Part shown: positions 43,595 through 51,114 of the stretch, piece by piece
How the letters are laid out: the number at the start of each line of letters is the position of its first letter
Position numbering within the stretch: position 1 is the stretch's first letter
Notes under the pieces: model-generated
The model's input: the letters and a program-made list of their open reading frames with translations, nothing else
The model's database searches: none
Told to the model about the DNA's origin: nothing
NCBI GenBank assembly: GCA_903859215.1
Contig: CAIOLW010000368.1
Location: 1-51,114, forward strand
Direction of reading: 5' to 3'
Length of the DNA stretch: 51,114 bases
From: an uncultured bacterium
Lineage (GTDB): Bacteria > Krumholzibacteriota > Krumholzibacteriia > LZORAL124-64-63
Position numbers and translations under genes: made by a program

Positions 43595-44638
43595 ATGACC
43601 CCGTCGACCCCCGTCCCGTCCACGCCCGCCCTCGACCGTATCTGGGGCCGTGGCAAGGAGTTCCTCGGCAGCGAACTGCCCATCCTGTGCGGCGCCATGA
43701 CCTGGATCTCGGACCCGCAGCTGGTGTCGCTGATGAGCAACCTGGGGGCATTCGGCGTGCTGGCGGCGGGCAACATGCCGCCGGAGCTGTTCGCGCAGTA
43801 TGTCGACCAGACGCGGGAGAAGACGTCGCGGCCGTTCGCCGGCAACGTCATCACGATCGCGCCCAACTACCAGTCGCACCTGGACATCCTCTGCGAGCGG
43901 AAGGTCGGTCACATCGTCTTCGCCGGTTCGATCCCGCGCGCCTCCGAGGTGAAGAAGGCCAAGGACAGCGGCGCGAAGGTGATGTGCTTCGCCTCGACCA
44001 GCAGCATCGCCGAGCGCATGCTCGACTACGGCACCGATGCGCTCATCCTCGAGGGCAGCGAGGCGGGCGGCCACATCGGCCACGTCTCGACGGTGGTGCT
44101 GCTGCAGGAGATCCTGTTCAACTTCCCGACGCTGCCGATCTTCGTGGCCGGCGGCATCGCCACCGGCAAGATGGTGGCGCACCTGATCCTGATGGGCGCC
44201 GCCGGCGCGCAGATGGGCACGCGCTTCGTGATGGCCGAGGAGTGCACCGCGCACGCCCGCTTCAAGGACGTGTTCATCAAGGCCCGGTCGCGCGAAGCCG
44301 TCTCGACGCCGCAATACAGCGCCAAGCTGCCGGTCGTGTCCGTGCGCGCCCTGAACAACCACGCGATGGCGCACTTCGGCGACCTGCAGCTGGAACTGCT
44401 CGAGCAGCTGCGCGTCGGCAGCGTCAACCGGCAGGATGCGCAGTACAAGGTCGAGGAGTACTGGGTGGGCTCGCTGCGCCGCGCGGCCGTCGACGGCGAC
44501 GTCGAGCACGGTTCCCTGATGGCGGGGCAGTCGGTGGGCCTGGTCAACCGCGTGCAGCCGTTGCGCGAGATCCTCCAGGAGATCGTGACGGATGCGGACA
44601 GCGCCGTGGCCGAGGTGCGGAAGCGTCTCGCCGACTGA
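43595..44638 (+). CDS. Nitronate monooxygenase / FabK-like FMN enzyme
   Basis: This 347-residue TIM-barrel flavoprotein has PILCGAMTWISDPQLV, SNLGAFGVLAAGNM, the signature ILEGSEAGGHIGH, IFVAGGIATGKMV, and GAAGAQMGTRFVMAEEC. The family oxidises alkyl nitronates or reduces enoyl-ACP (FabK); the two are hard to tell apart by eye. AAAGGAA precedes the ATG. The gene appears monocistronic. Confidence 0.85.
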   Translation: MTPSTPVPSTPALDRIWGRGKEFLGSELPILCGAMTWISDPQLVSLMSNLGAFGVLAAGNMPPELFAQYVDQTREKTSRPFAGNVITIAPNYQSHLDILCERKVGHIVFAGSIPRASEVKKAKDSGAKVMCFASTSSIAERMLDYGTDALILEGSEAGGHIGHVSTVVLLQEILFNFPTLPIFVAGGIATGKMVAHLILMGAAGAQMGTRFVMAEECTAHARFKDVFIKARSREAVSTPQYSAKLPVVSVRALNNHAMAHFGDLQLELLEQLRVGSVNRQDAQYKVEEYWVGSLRRAAVDGDVEHGSLMAGQSVGLVNRVQPLREILQEIVTDADSAVAEVRKRLAD

Positions 44639-44739
44639 GTCCGTTCAATACCGCTGGCACCATTCTTGATTAGGGTCGTCGTCCCGGCCGCCGCAAGTCG
44701 CGGCGGCCCGTCCGTTTGCCCGAATCAGAGGATGGCCAC

Positions 44740-45615
44740 ATGTCCAGAATTGCCGCCCTGTGCGCAGGCTGTGCCTGCCTGTTCCTTGCCGCCCTGCCGG
44801 CCGTTGCCGCCCCTGCGACCGTTTCGTCGCGCGCCGCAGGCGAGGCCCTCGTGGCGGCCGCACCGCGTGATGTGGAGGCCTGCCTGGCCTACGCCACGTG
44901 GCTGTCGACGGCGGGCGAGTTGCAAGAGGCTGCGTCCGTGCTCGAGGCGGGATGCCATCGCGTGGACGCTCCCGCCCAAGCGCTGCTCGCGCTGGCAGGC
45001 GTCTATCACCGGCTCGGCAAGCTCACGCGGGCCGAGGCGGCGGCGCGCGAAGCGCTCCTCCTGCTCCCGGACGCCCCCGAAGCCCAGGTGTGCATCGGCG
45101 ATATCTACCGCGACCTGGGCTGGCCGAAGTCGGCGGTCGACAGCTATGAGGCAGCGCTGCGACTGGCGCCCGGCCTGACGACCGCGCGCGTCGGCCTCGT
45201 GACCGTGCTGTCGTCATCCGGCCGCGCGCCCGAAGCAAAGCAGCGTTGCCTCGCCTTCATCGACGCCACGCCGGGCGACCCGGGGTTGTGGCTCGCCCTC
45301 GGACAGGTGTACGAGGACCAGGACAAGCCGCGCGAGGCGTTCACGACCTATGGGCAGGCATTGGGCCTGGACCCGGCTTCGGCCGAAGCCTGGGCCCGCC
45401 AGGGCCGGCTCTACTGCCGCTCCGGTCAGTTCGCGCCGGCGGCCGATGCCTGCAAGCGCGCGCTGGAACTGGACGGCGAGAACCTGCTGGCACACGCCTG
45501 GCTGGGCACCGCGGAGAGCTACCTGGGCGACCTGGAGCAGGCCCGCCGCCACGCCTCGATCGCCGAGGCGGGCGGCATGGACATGTCGTCGGTCTGGAAG
45601 AAGCTGAACCAGTAG
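44740..45615 (+). CDS. Secreted TPR-repeat protein
   Basis: This 291-residue protein has a signal peptide (SRIAALCAGCACLFLAALPAVAA). About seven TPR units follow, for example ALLALAGVYHRLGKLTRAEA, CIGDIYRDLGWPKSAVDSYE, WLALGQVYEDQDKPREAFTT and AWARQGRLYCRSGQFAPAAD. No enzyme motif is visible. It likely acts in the periplasm as a protein-binding scaffold. A GAGG ribosome site precedes the ATG at 44740; the longer frame from 44716 has none. It is convergent, 11 nt apart, with another TPR-bearing gene. Confidence 0.8.
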   Translation: MSRIAALCAGCACLFLAALPAVAAPATVSSRAAGEALVAAAPRDVEACLAYATWLSTAGELQEAASVLEAGCHRVDAPAQALLALAGVYHRLGKLTRAEAAAREALLLLPDAPEAQVCIGDIYRDLGWPKSAVDSYEAALRLAPGLTTARVGLVTVLSSSGRAPEAKQRCLAFIDATPGDPGLWLALGQVYEDQDKPREAFTTYGQALGLDPASAEAWARQGRLYCRSGQFAPAADACKRALELDGENLLAHAWLGTAESYLGDLEQARRHASIAEAGGMDMSSVWKKLNQ

Positions 45616-45626
45616 CGATGCCCGGT

Positions 45627-46892
45627 TCAGGCGTGGGCGCGCAGGCGCGCCAGCGCTGCGGCGGCGACGGGCTGCGCGGGGTCGCGGCTCGTCGCGCGTT
45701 CGTACTGCCGCGCCGCGAGGTCGGGATGACCGGCCGCCTCGTACATGCGCGCGAGGTTCAGGCACGGGCTCGCCAGGTGCGGCAGCAGCGCAGCTGCCTG
45801 TTCAAGCGCCGCGCGAGCGGGCTCGCCGCGCCCGCCCTGCAGGTGCCAGACGCCGAGCGTGTTGTGGATGTGGCCGTCGCCCGGGGCCAGGCTCAGCGCC
45901 GCGCTGAGCAGGGGCCCGGCCGCTTCGGCGCGGCCATCGAGCATCGCCACCTGCGCCCGCAGGTGGCAGGCCTGCCCAAGCTGGGCGTCGGTTGCCTCGG
46001 CGCAGCGGGACACGGCCAGCAGGTGGGCCTCGGCGCGCGCGGGCGCCCCGGCCTCCTTCAACAGCCACCCGGCGGTCAGCCGCGCATCGGCATCGTCGGG
46101 CCTCATTGCGAGCACGCGTTCGGTCGCCGCGAGGGCCAGTTCGTGGTCGCCGGCCACCGCGGCGCAGTCGGCCAGTTCGCGCCAGGCGCCCGCGTCGCGC
46201 GGCAGGTCGGCAACCTTGCGCCGCGCCAGTTCCAGGTAGCGGCCGGCCTTGGCCGGGTCCTCCTGCAGCAGGCCGAAATGGTGGACGACCACCGGCAGGT
46301 CGACCACCGGCACGCCCAGCTCGGCCAGGCTCGCCTCGACCGTCTCGTGCAGTCGTCCGCTGAAGCGGACGCGCGGGTGATTGGGGAACAGGCGCACCTT
46401 GGCGGTCGGGACGAAGCCCGCCGTCACACCGGCCGGATGCCCGGGCAGCGCGTGCGTGTCGCCGGCCGGGACCGGTTGCCAGCCGCGGCGGCTCCAGGCC
46501 TGTGCGAGGTAGTTCCGGGTGACGATGTTCCCGCCCATCGCGCCCTGGGCCTGCCAGGTCGCCGCCGTGAGGCGGATTGCGGCCCAGTCGGCCGGGGCCA
46601 GTTGCTCGTCCGCGTCCAGGCACAGGATCCAGCGGGCCCGACAGGCGGCCAGCGAGGCATTGCGGGCGGCGGCGAAGTCGTCGCACCACGGGAAGTCGAG
46701 CACGCGGGCGCCGTGGCTCCGGGCAACCGTGGGGCTGTCGTCGCGGCTGCCGGTGTCCACGACGACGATTTCGTCGACATGGCCACGGGCGGCCCCGAGC
46801 AGGGAGTCCAGAAACTGGCCACCATCGCGGACGATCATGGCCAGGGCCAGCAACGGCGAGGTGGCGGGGTCCCAGCGGGCGTCGGGGTTCAC
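45627..46892 (-). CDS. Family 2 glycosyltransferase fused to TPR repeats
   Basis: This 421-residue protein has an N-terminal GT2 domain with LALAMIVRDGGQFL, DEIVVVDTGSRDDSP, and the nucleotide-sugar DxD as LCLDADEQL, ending near residue 200 with VRLFPNHPRVRFSGRLHE. Four to five TPR units follow (AWRELADCAAVAGDHELALA, ARLTAGWLLKEAGAPARAEA and others). Such GT2-TPR fusions are common in glycan or glycoprotein loci. GTG at 46892 is used as start; ATG at MIVRDG is too late for the fold. Confidence 0.83.
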   Translation of the reverse strand: MNPDARWDPATSPLLALAMIVRDGGQFLDSLLGAARGHVDEIVVVDTGSRDDSPTVARSHGARVLDFPWCDDFAAARNASLAACRARWILCLDADEQLAPADWAAIRLTAATWQAQGAMGGNIVTRNYLAQAWSRRGWQPVPAGDTHALPGHPAGVTAGFVPTAKVRLFPNHPRVRFSGRLHETVEASLAELGVPVVDLPVVVHHFGLLQEDPAKAGRYLELARRKVADLPRDAGAWRELADCAAVAGDHELALAATERVLAMRPDDADARLTAGWLLKEAGAPARAEAHLLAVSRCAEATDAQLGQACHLRAQVAMLDGRAEAAGPLLSAALSLAPGDGHIHNTLGVWHLQGGRGEPARAALEQAAALLPHLASPCLNLARMYEAAGHPDLAARQYERATSRDPAQPVAAAALARLRAHA

Positions 46893-47131
46893 TTCATCCG
46901 TCTTTCCAGTGCGTTGGCGCACAATTGGTTGCCGGGCCGTCAGTCCGGCGGCGATTCCCGGCGGTGGTTCCTTCCGCCGCCCGTGGAACCTTTGCAGGTC
47001 GCGTGCCGTTCGGAGCCTGCCGCTTTCACTTGTCGCCCGGGCCCCGGGGCGATAGTCTGGGCGACCGGCGCCGGCCACCCGTGGACAGGCGCCGCGCTGA
47101 CCCCCGACACCCAGCGAAGGAGACCGGAAAC

Positions 47132-47734
47132 ATGCGTCAACGACTCGCGCTCGCCGTGCTGGCGACCGTCCTGCTTCTGGCGGTCCAGGCCGCGGCCATC
47201 GTCGAATCCAAGACCGGGACCGAATACCCCGACAAGGTCACGATCATGACCGACGCCGGCGACCAGGTCCTGAACGTCACCGGTACGGCCCTTCGCGAGA
47301 AGACCGTGCTGAAGGTCGACATCTACACGATCGCTTCCTACGTGGCCGCCGGCGCCGACCTGGGTGCCGACCGCGCCGCCGCGATCTGGAAGCTGGACGC
47401 GCCCAAGCACCTGTGCATGAACCTGCGGCGCAGCTTCTCGCGCGAAAAGCTCATCGGCGCCTTCCGCGAAGTCATCGAGAAGAACTACCCCGACACCGCG
47501 CCGTTCGCCGCCGACATGCAGACGTTCGAGGCGTATTTCGACCGTGACGCGAAGTCGGGCGACGTCATCAAGTTCACGTACGTGCCCGGCAAGGGCGTGA
47601 CGACGGAACTGAACGGCGAGGCGAAGGGGACGATCGCCAACCCCGCGTTCGCCCAGGCGCTGTGGTCGGTGTGGTTCGGCGCGCAGCCGGTGAGCACCGA
47701 TATCCGCACGAACCTCTCCACGCAGGCGAAATAG
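47132..47734 (+). CDS. Secreted chalcone isomerase-like protein
   Basis: This 200-residue protein has a signal peptide ([19 protein letters not shown]). The mature part has [66 protein letters not shown] and [19 protein letters not shown], the pattern of bacterial chalcone-isomerase-like (CHI-like) periplasmic proteins. These usually lack flavonoid chemistry and may bind fatty acids. AAGGAG precedes the ATG. A strong hairpin terminator follows. Confidence 0.87.
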   Translation: MRQRLALAVLATVLLLAVQAAAIVESKTGTEYPDKVTIMTDAGDQVLNVTGTALREKTVLKVDIYTIASYVAAGADLGADRAAAIWKLDAPKHLCMNLRRSFSREKLIGAFREVIEKNYPDTAPFAADMQTFEAYFDRDAKSGDVIKFTYVPGKGVTTELNGEAKGTIANPAFAQALWSVWFGAQPVSTDIRTNLSTQAK

Positions 47735-47757
47735 CCCGCGACGCGGAGCCGGAACGA

Positions 47758-47790
47758 CGAAGGCCGCGCCTCTTGCAGGCGCGGCCTTCG
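47758..47790. terminator. Bidirectional terminator between the CHI-like gene and etfA
   Basis: CGAAGGCCGCGCC and GGCGCGGCCTTCG form a perfect 13-bp stem with a 7-nt loop (TCTTGCA), between two convergent genes. Confidence 0.78.
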
Positions 47791-47828
47791 CTTGTCTTCC
47801 TGCCGATGGCGGCGAGGCCCGGTTCCGC

Positions 47829-48803
47829 TCAGCCGCGGATCGCGCGCACGGCCTTCGTCAGTTCCGGCACCACCTCGAACAGGTCGCCGACGATGCCGAA
47901 GTCCGCCACCTTGAAGATGGGGGCGGCGGCGTCCTTGTTGATGGCGACGATGCACTTGCTGCTGCTCATGCCGGCCAGGTGCTGGATCGCGCCGCTGATG
48001 CCGCAGGCGATGTACAGGTTCGGGCCCACGGTCTTGCCCGTCTGGCCCACCTGGTGCGAGTAGTCGACCCAGCCCGCGTCGACGACGGCGCGGCTGGCGC
48101 CGGCCGCGGCGTTCAGCGCGCCCGCCAGCTCCTCGATCATCGCGTAGTTCTCCGGGCCCTTGATGCCGCGGCCGCCCGAGACGACGATGTCGGCCTCGGT
48201 CAGTTCCACGCGACCACCGGCCGAACCGACGACCTCGCGCACGACGGCCTTCGGCGTCACGCCCGCCTGGCCCGCGTCGAAGGACGCCACCGCCGCCGCC
48301 GCGCCGCCGCATTCCTGCGCCACGAACGCGTTGGGCCGGATCGCGACGATCGCCGGCGCCGTCTTCGGCACCACGTCGACGAAGCACTTGCCGGCGAACA
48401 CGGGACGCCGCACGTCCCAGGCGCCGCCCGCGAACGCCAGGCCGACCGCATCGCTGATGCACGCGCAACCCAGCTTGGCGGCCGCCGTCGGGCCCAGGTC
48501 GCGGCCCATGGACGTGGCGCCCACGAGCACCAGGTCGGGCTTCTGCGCGCGGCAGAAAGCGGCCAGCGCCGTGCCGTACCGCTCGCTGTCGTAGGTCGCG
48601 AACGCGCCCTCGCCCGCGAAGACCTTGTGCGCGCCGTGCGCGCCGGCCTTGGCCGCGGCCGCGGCGCTGTCGCCGCCCAGCAGGACGCCCCAGACCTCGC
48701 CGCCGTTCGCGTCGGCCAGCTTGCGGGCCTGGCTGATCATCTGCCAGGCCACCTTCTTGAACGCGCCGTCGCGCTGCTCGATGAAAACCGCAATGTTCGG
48801 CAT
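47829..48803 (-). CDS. etfA: Electron transfer flavoprotein alpha subunit
   Basis: This 324-residue FAD-binding subunit of the ETF heterodimer accepts electrons from acyl-CoA or related dehydrogenases. The C-terminal FAD domain shows [33 protein letters not shown] in its usual form, [19 protein letters not shown], and [23 protein letters not shown]. There is no N-terminal ferredoxin domain. The gene lies 45 nt after etfB; that spacer holds a 9-bp direct repeat that duplicates the etfB stop. Confidence 0.95.
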   Translation of the reverse strand: MPNIAVFIEQRDGAFKKVAWQMISQARKLADANGGEVWGVLLGGDSAAAAAKAGAHGAHKVFAGEGAFATYDSERYGTALAAFCRAQKPDLVLVGATSMGRDLGPTAAAKLGCACISDAVGLAFAGGAWDVRRPVFAGKCFVDVVPKTAPAIVAIRPNAFVAQECGGAAAAVASFDAGQAGVTPKAVVREVVGSAGGRVELTEADIVVSGGRGIKGPENYAMIEELAGALNAAAGASRAVVDAGWVDYSHQVGQTGKTVGPNLYIACGISGAIQHLAGMSSSKCIVAINKDAAAPIFKVADFGIVGDLFEVVPELTKAVRAIRG

Positions 48804-48848
48804 GTCGGAGTCCCCCGCTGTTGGATGGCCTGGACTACATGTCCTGGA

Positions 48849-49625
48849 CTAAATGACCTTGGCTTCTTCGTTCAGCACGCGCGCAAGCTCGCGCGCGGCC
48901 GCGGCCGCGTCGTCGCCGGTGACCAGGCGGCAGGTGCCGCGCGCCGGCGGGGGACTGTACTGGCGGATCTCGACCAGCGCGGCCGGCGGCGTCACGCCGA
49001 GGTCCGCGCAGGTGACGATCTGCATCGGCTTCATGCCGGCCTTCATGATGTTCGGCAGGCTCGGCAGGCGGGGCTCGTTCAGGCCCTTCTGGCAGGTGAG
49101 CACGGCCGGCAGCGGGCAGTCGACGATCTCCTTGCCGCCCTCGATCTCGCGGTGCGCCGTCAGCGTGCCTTCGCCCAGCTCGAGCTTGGTGATGGTCGAG
49201 ACGTGGGGCAGCCCCAGCTTCTCGGCGACGAGGATGCCGACCTGGCCGCTGTCGTCGTCGATGGCCTTGATGCCGAAGAGGATCAGGTCGTAGTTGTCCT
49301 TCTTCAGCGCCGCGCAGAGCACGTCGGCGATGGCCGCGTCGTCGGCGCCGGCCAGCAGCGGGTCGTTGATGATGATGGCCTTGTCGCAACCGACGGCCAG
49401 GCAATCCTTCTTCAGCGTCTCGCGCACCGTCTCGGGACCCACGGTGATGGCGGTGATCTCGCCGCCGCGCGCTTCCTTGATCCGGACGGCCTCTTCGACC
49501 GCGTAGGCGTCGTAGGGGTTCAGGACGCGCGTGAACCCGGTCTGGTCCAGCTTCGCGGCCGGGGCGGCCAGATTGATCCGGGTCTCGGAATCCGGCACCT
49601 GTTTCACACAGACGGCAATCTTCAT
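48849..49625 (-). CDS. etfB: Electron transfer flavoprotein beta subunit
   Basis: This 258-residue ETF beta subunit has KIAVCVKQVPDSETRI, NPYDAYAVEEAVRIKEARGGE, GPETVRETLKKDCLAVGCDKA, DLILFGIKAIDDDSGQVG and LPSLPNIMKA. AMP or, in bifurcating types, FAD binds here; the type cannot be settled by eye. The ATG has a strong GGGAGGAAA ribosome site and a consensus promoter. Confidence 0.95.
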   Translation of the reverse strand: MKIAVCVKQVPDSETRINLAAPAAKLDQTGFTRVLNPYDAYAVEEAVRIKEARGGEITAITVGPETVRETLKKDCLAVGCDKAIIINDPLLAGADDAAIADVLCAALKKDNYDLILFGIKAIDDDSGQVGILVAEKLGLPHVSTITKLELGEGTLTAHREIEGGKEIVDCPLPAVLTCQKGLNEPRLPSLPNIMKAGMKPMQIVTCADLGVTPPAALVEIRQYSPPPARGTCRLVTGDDAAAAARELARVLNEEAKVI

Positions 49626-49688
49626 GTTTCCTCCCGAAAGACAGCGTCCCGGGGGCGCGGTCCGCCCCGCGGCAGCAGCATTCGGGCC

Positions 49689-49717
49689 ATAATAGGCGGC
49701 GCCCGGGGGGGAGTCAA
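49689..49717 (-). promoter_or_regulatory. Consensus-like sigma-70 promoter of etfBA
   Basis: On the minus strand, TTGACT (49717-49712) and TATTAT (49694-49689) are separated by exactly 17 nt, 64 nt before the etfB start. It is the best promoter match in the window, with five of six bases at each box. Confidence 0.72.
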
Positions 49718-49840
49718 CGCAGCCACCGGGCGGCCCACTGGGCGCTGGTGCCGGCGGCAGTGCTGCGCGATCATGGCGTCCTGGGCTGCGCCACGGGGGC
49801 GTGGCCGCGCCGGCGGGCTGGTCCCGCGGAGGCCCGCCCG

Positions 49841-50896
49841 ATGGCTGATCACCGCGACACGCGCTCGGATCACGGCCTGGTCGTCCTGGGTGACGGCCCG
49901 GGCGCGACCGAGTGCCTGCGCGCTGCCGCGGGGCTCGGGGTCGCGGTCGTCCAGGTGGCTCTGCCCGGGTTCCGGCGAGCGGCGGGCGCGATCGCGGTCC
50001 TGGCGCCGCGCCCGCGGGCGCTGCTGCCCGCGTGGTGGGCCGCCTCGCCGCCGGGCGGGGAGCGCGAAAGCGGTGAGGGTGTCCAGATCATCATCGGCGG
50101 CGGCCACACCGGCGTCGAGGCGGCCGTGCGCTGGTCCGCGCGAGCCGCTCATGTGGTGTTGGTCGAGGCGGACGCCCGGCTGCTGCCGGGCTGGGACGAA
50201 GGGGTCGCCGCGCAGGTGACCGCCGGGCTCGCGGCGCTCGGCGTCGAGGTGCTGGTCGATTGCCGCGCCGTGGCACTGGCCGCCCGCGACGGCGGGGTCG
50301 CCGTCCGGCTGCGCCCGCGAGGCGGCGGCGTCGAACGCGTCATGCACGCCGGCCTGGCCGTGCCGGCGATGGGCCTGCGCCCCGACCTGGCTGGGTTCGA
50401 CCTTGCCGGCACGCGGGCGCTCGCCGACCGCCTCGGCTTCCTGCAGGTCGACAGCCGGCTGGAGACCGCCGAGCCCGGCCTGCACGCGCTGGGCGCGGCC
50501 GTTGCCGTCCCCCTGACGCCGGCAGTGGTGGCCAGGCAGGCGCAGGTGGTGGCATCATGCGCGGCGGGGCTGCCGATCGCGCCGGTGCGCTACCACCTGC
50601 TGCCGCGTGTCATCGCCGGGCCCTGCGCGGCGCTCACCGCGGGGTTGACCGCGGCCGCGGCGCGCGAACGCGGCTTCCGGGTCGCGACCGGCCGCAGCGG
50701 CGACAGCACGGCGTGGGTGGCCTGTGTCCGCGACATCGAGACCGGCGCCGCGCTGGGCGTCCACGCGGCGGGCGGGCAGGCGGATGTGCTGGCCGACGCG
50801 GCGACAGCGCTGCTCGAGGGTGCGCACGCAGTGCTGCCCGTGAGCCTGGCTGCGGCGTTCGCGGCGGCGACGAAGGAGAACCCGTCCGATGACTGA
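49841..50896 (+). CDS. Truncated dihydrolipoyl dehydrogenase (E3)-like flavoprotein without redox cysteines
   Basis: This 351-residue protein has a first Rossmann loop LVVLGDGPGATECLRAAAGL like the FAD site of E3. The following region, including the redox motif CxxxxC and most of the FAD domain (about 100 residues), is absent. The NAD-binding domain (IIIGGGHTGVEAAVRW, LVEADARLLPGWDE) and the dimerisation-like domain (WVACVRDIETGAALGVHAAG) are kept. The C-terminal HPTxSE catalytic motif is also missing. GGAGG precedes the ATG. It overlaps the GlcD-like gene by 8 nt and is divergent from etfBA. It cannot do normal lipoamide chemistry. Confidence 0.75.
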   Translation: MADHRDTRSDHGLVVLGDGPGATECLRAAAGLGVAVVQVALPGFRRAAGAIAVLAPRPRALLPAWWAASPPGGERESGEGVQIIIGGGHTGVEAAVRWSARAAHVVLVEADARLLPGWDEGVAAQVTAGLAALGVEVLVDCRAVALAARDGGVAVRLRPRGGGVERVMHAGLAVPAMGLRPDLAGFDLAGTRALADRLGFLQVDSRLETAEPGLHALGAAVAVPLTPAVVARQAQVVASCAAGLPIAPVRYHLLPRVIAGPCAALTAGLTAAAARERGFRVATGRSGDSTAWVACVRDIETGAALGVHAAGGQADVLADAATALLEGAHAVLPVSLAAAFAAATKENPSDD

Positions 50897-51114
50897 GTCC
50901 CGCGACCGCCTGCTCACCGAACTCCGCGCGCTGCTCGGGCCGGCCGGCCTGTTGGCCGGCGCGGCGGCGCTGTCGGTGTATGCGCGCGACGCCTCGCACC
51001 TGGAGTGGGGCCGGCCGCTGGCGGTCGCGCTGCCGGCGCGCGAGGAGGACCTCGGCCGCGTGGTCGCGCTTTGCGCGGCCGCGGGCGTGCCGGTCGTGAT
51101 GCGCGGCGCCGGCA
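50889..51114 (+). CDS. N-terminus of a FAD-binding (PCMH) oxidase, GlcD-like (partial)
   Basis: The gene runs off the right edge; 75 residues are visible. VYARDASHLEWGRPLAVALP followed by REEDLGRVVALCAAAGVPVVMRGAG is the start of the PCMH FAD-binding domain of glycolate or lactate dehydrogenase-type enzymes. ATG at 50889 overlaps the E3-like gene by 8 nt. With etfBA and the CCG membrane protein near, an Etf-linked hydroxy-acid oxidation route is plausible. A GlcD-CCG fusion form cannot be excluded. Confidence 0.75.
   Translation, partial: MTESRDRLLTELRALLGPAGLLAGAAALSVYARDASHLEWGRPLAVALPAREEDLGRVVALCAAAGVPVVMRGAG

Noticed and set aside
48829-48851. Direct repeat CCTGGACTA in the etfB-etfA spacer
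   Set aside because: A 9-bp duplication with a 5-nt gap next to the etfB stop; most likely a small local duplication with no evident regulatory meaning.

Overview
The window is about 51 kb of very GC-rich, gene-dense bacterial chromosome. Genes lie in short operons with many 4-nt ATGA/GTGA start-stop overlaps. I see no phage, insertion sequence, CRISPR array, rRNA or tRNA. A Sec-dependent lipoprotein with a lipobox, periplasmic proteins and a quinone-side electron-transfer complex point to a diderm (Gram-negative) cell. The gene mix fits a deep-branching FCB-like lineage, for example the Eisenbacteria/Krumholzibacteriota neighbourhood: a PyrR-controlled pyr operon with PyrK/PyrD-1B, glycogen enzymes, EtfAB with a CCG iron-sulfur protein, and a TPR lipoprotein beginning Cys-Ala-Lys-Tyr-Asn-Thr. 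That placement is an inference from gene content only.

Layout. 1-3.7 kb: the 3' end of a UGPase-like gene, then a convergent RpfC-like sensor kinase and RpfF-like diffusible-signal-factor synthase, then a small TPR protein. 3.7-7.5 kb: OvoA (ovothiol synthesis), ferredoxin-NADP reductase and a nitroreductase. 7.5-10.4 kb: a two-gene Na/phosphate-cotransporter unit. 10.5-13.2 kb: a small P-loop ATPase, an EEP hydrolase, a flavin reductase and a cupin. 13.3-17.8 kb: a two-domain M16 peptidase, then a coupled methyltransferase and polysaccharide deacetylase. 18-24.2 kb: galT-glgA-histidine kinase-response regulator-glgC, a glycogen operon with its own two-component system. 24.2-28.7 kb: nitrilase and glycosyltransferase (minus), then Dus and a fused double ABC ATPase (plus). 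28.7-29.1 kb: a small secreted CXXCH/EF-hand protein. 29.2-36.1 kb: a pyrimidine operon with an attenuator-like leader, pyrR-pyrB-pyrC-(TPR lipoprotein)-pyrK-pyrD. 36.1-41.2 kb: a minus-strand nucleotide-sugar operon (CoA-binding protein, GDP-6-deoxymannose reductase-like, UDP-glucose dehydrogenase, DegT aminotransferase) ending in a degenerate HemC-like protein with an acidic tail. 41.5-51.1 kb: a membrane CCG/Fe-S oxidoreductase, a nitronate-monooxygenase-like protein, a TPR protein, a GT2-TPR fusion, a chalcone-isomerase-like secreted protein, etfBA, a truncated E3-like flavoprotein, and the start of a GlcD-type FAD oxidase.

The most interesting systems are the RpfC/RpfF cell-cell signalling pair, which has a short sequence element shared by both upstream regions; the HemC-like protein that lacks the cofactor cysteine; the pyr leader combined with a PyrC that lacks a conserved metal-binding histidine; and the E3-like flavoprotein without redox cysteines beside a GlcD gene and divergent from etfBA. 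All functional claims rest on reading the sequence and on remembered family motifs; no searches were run.
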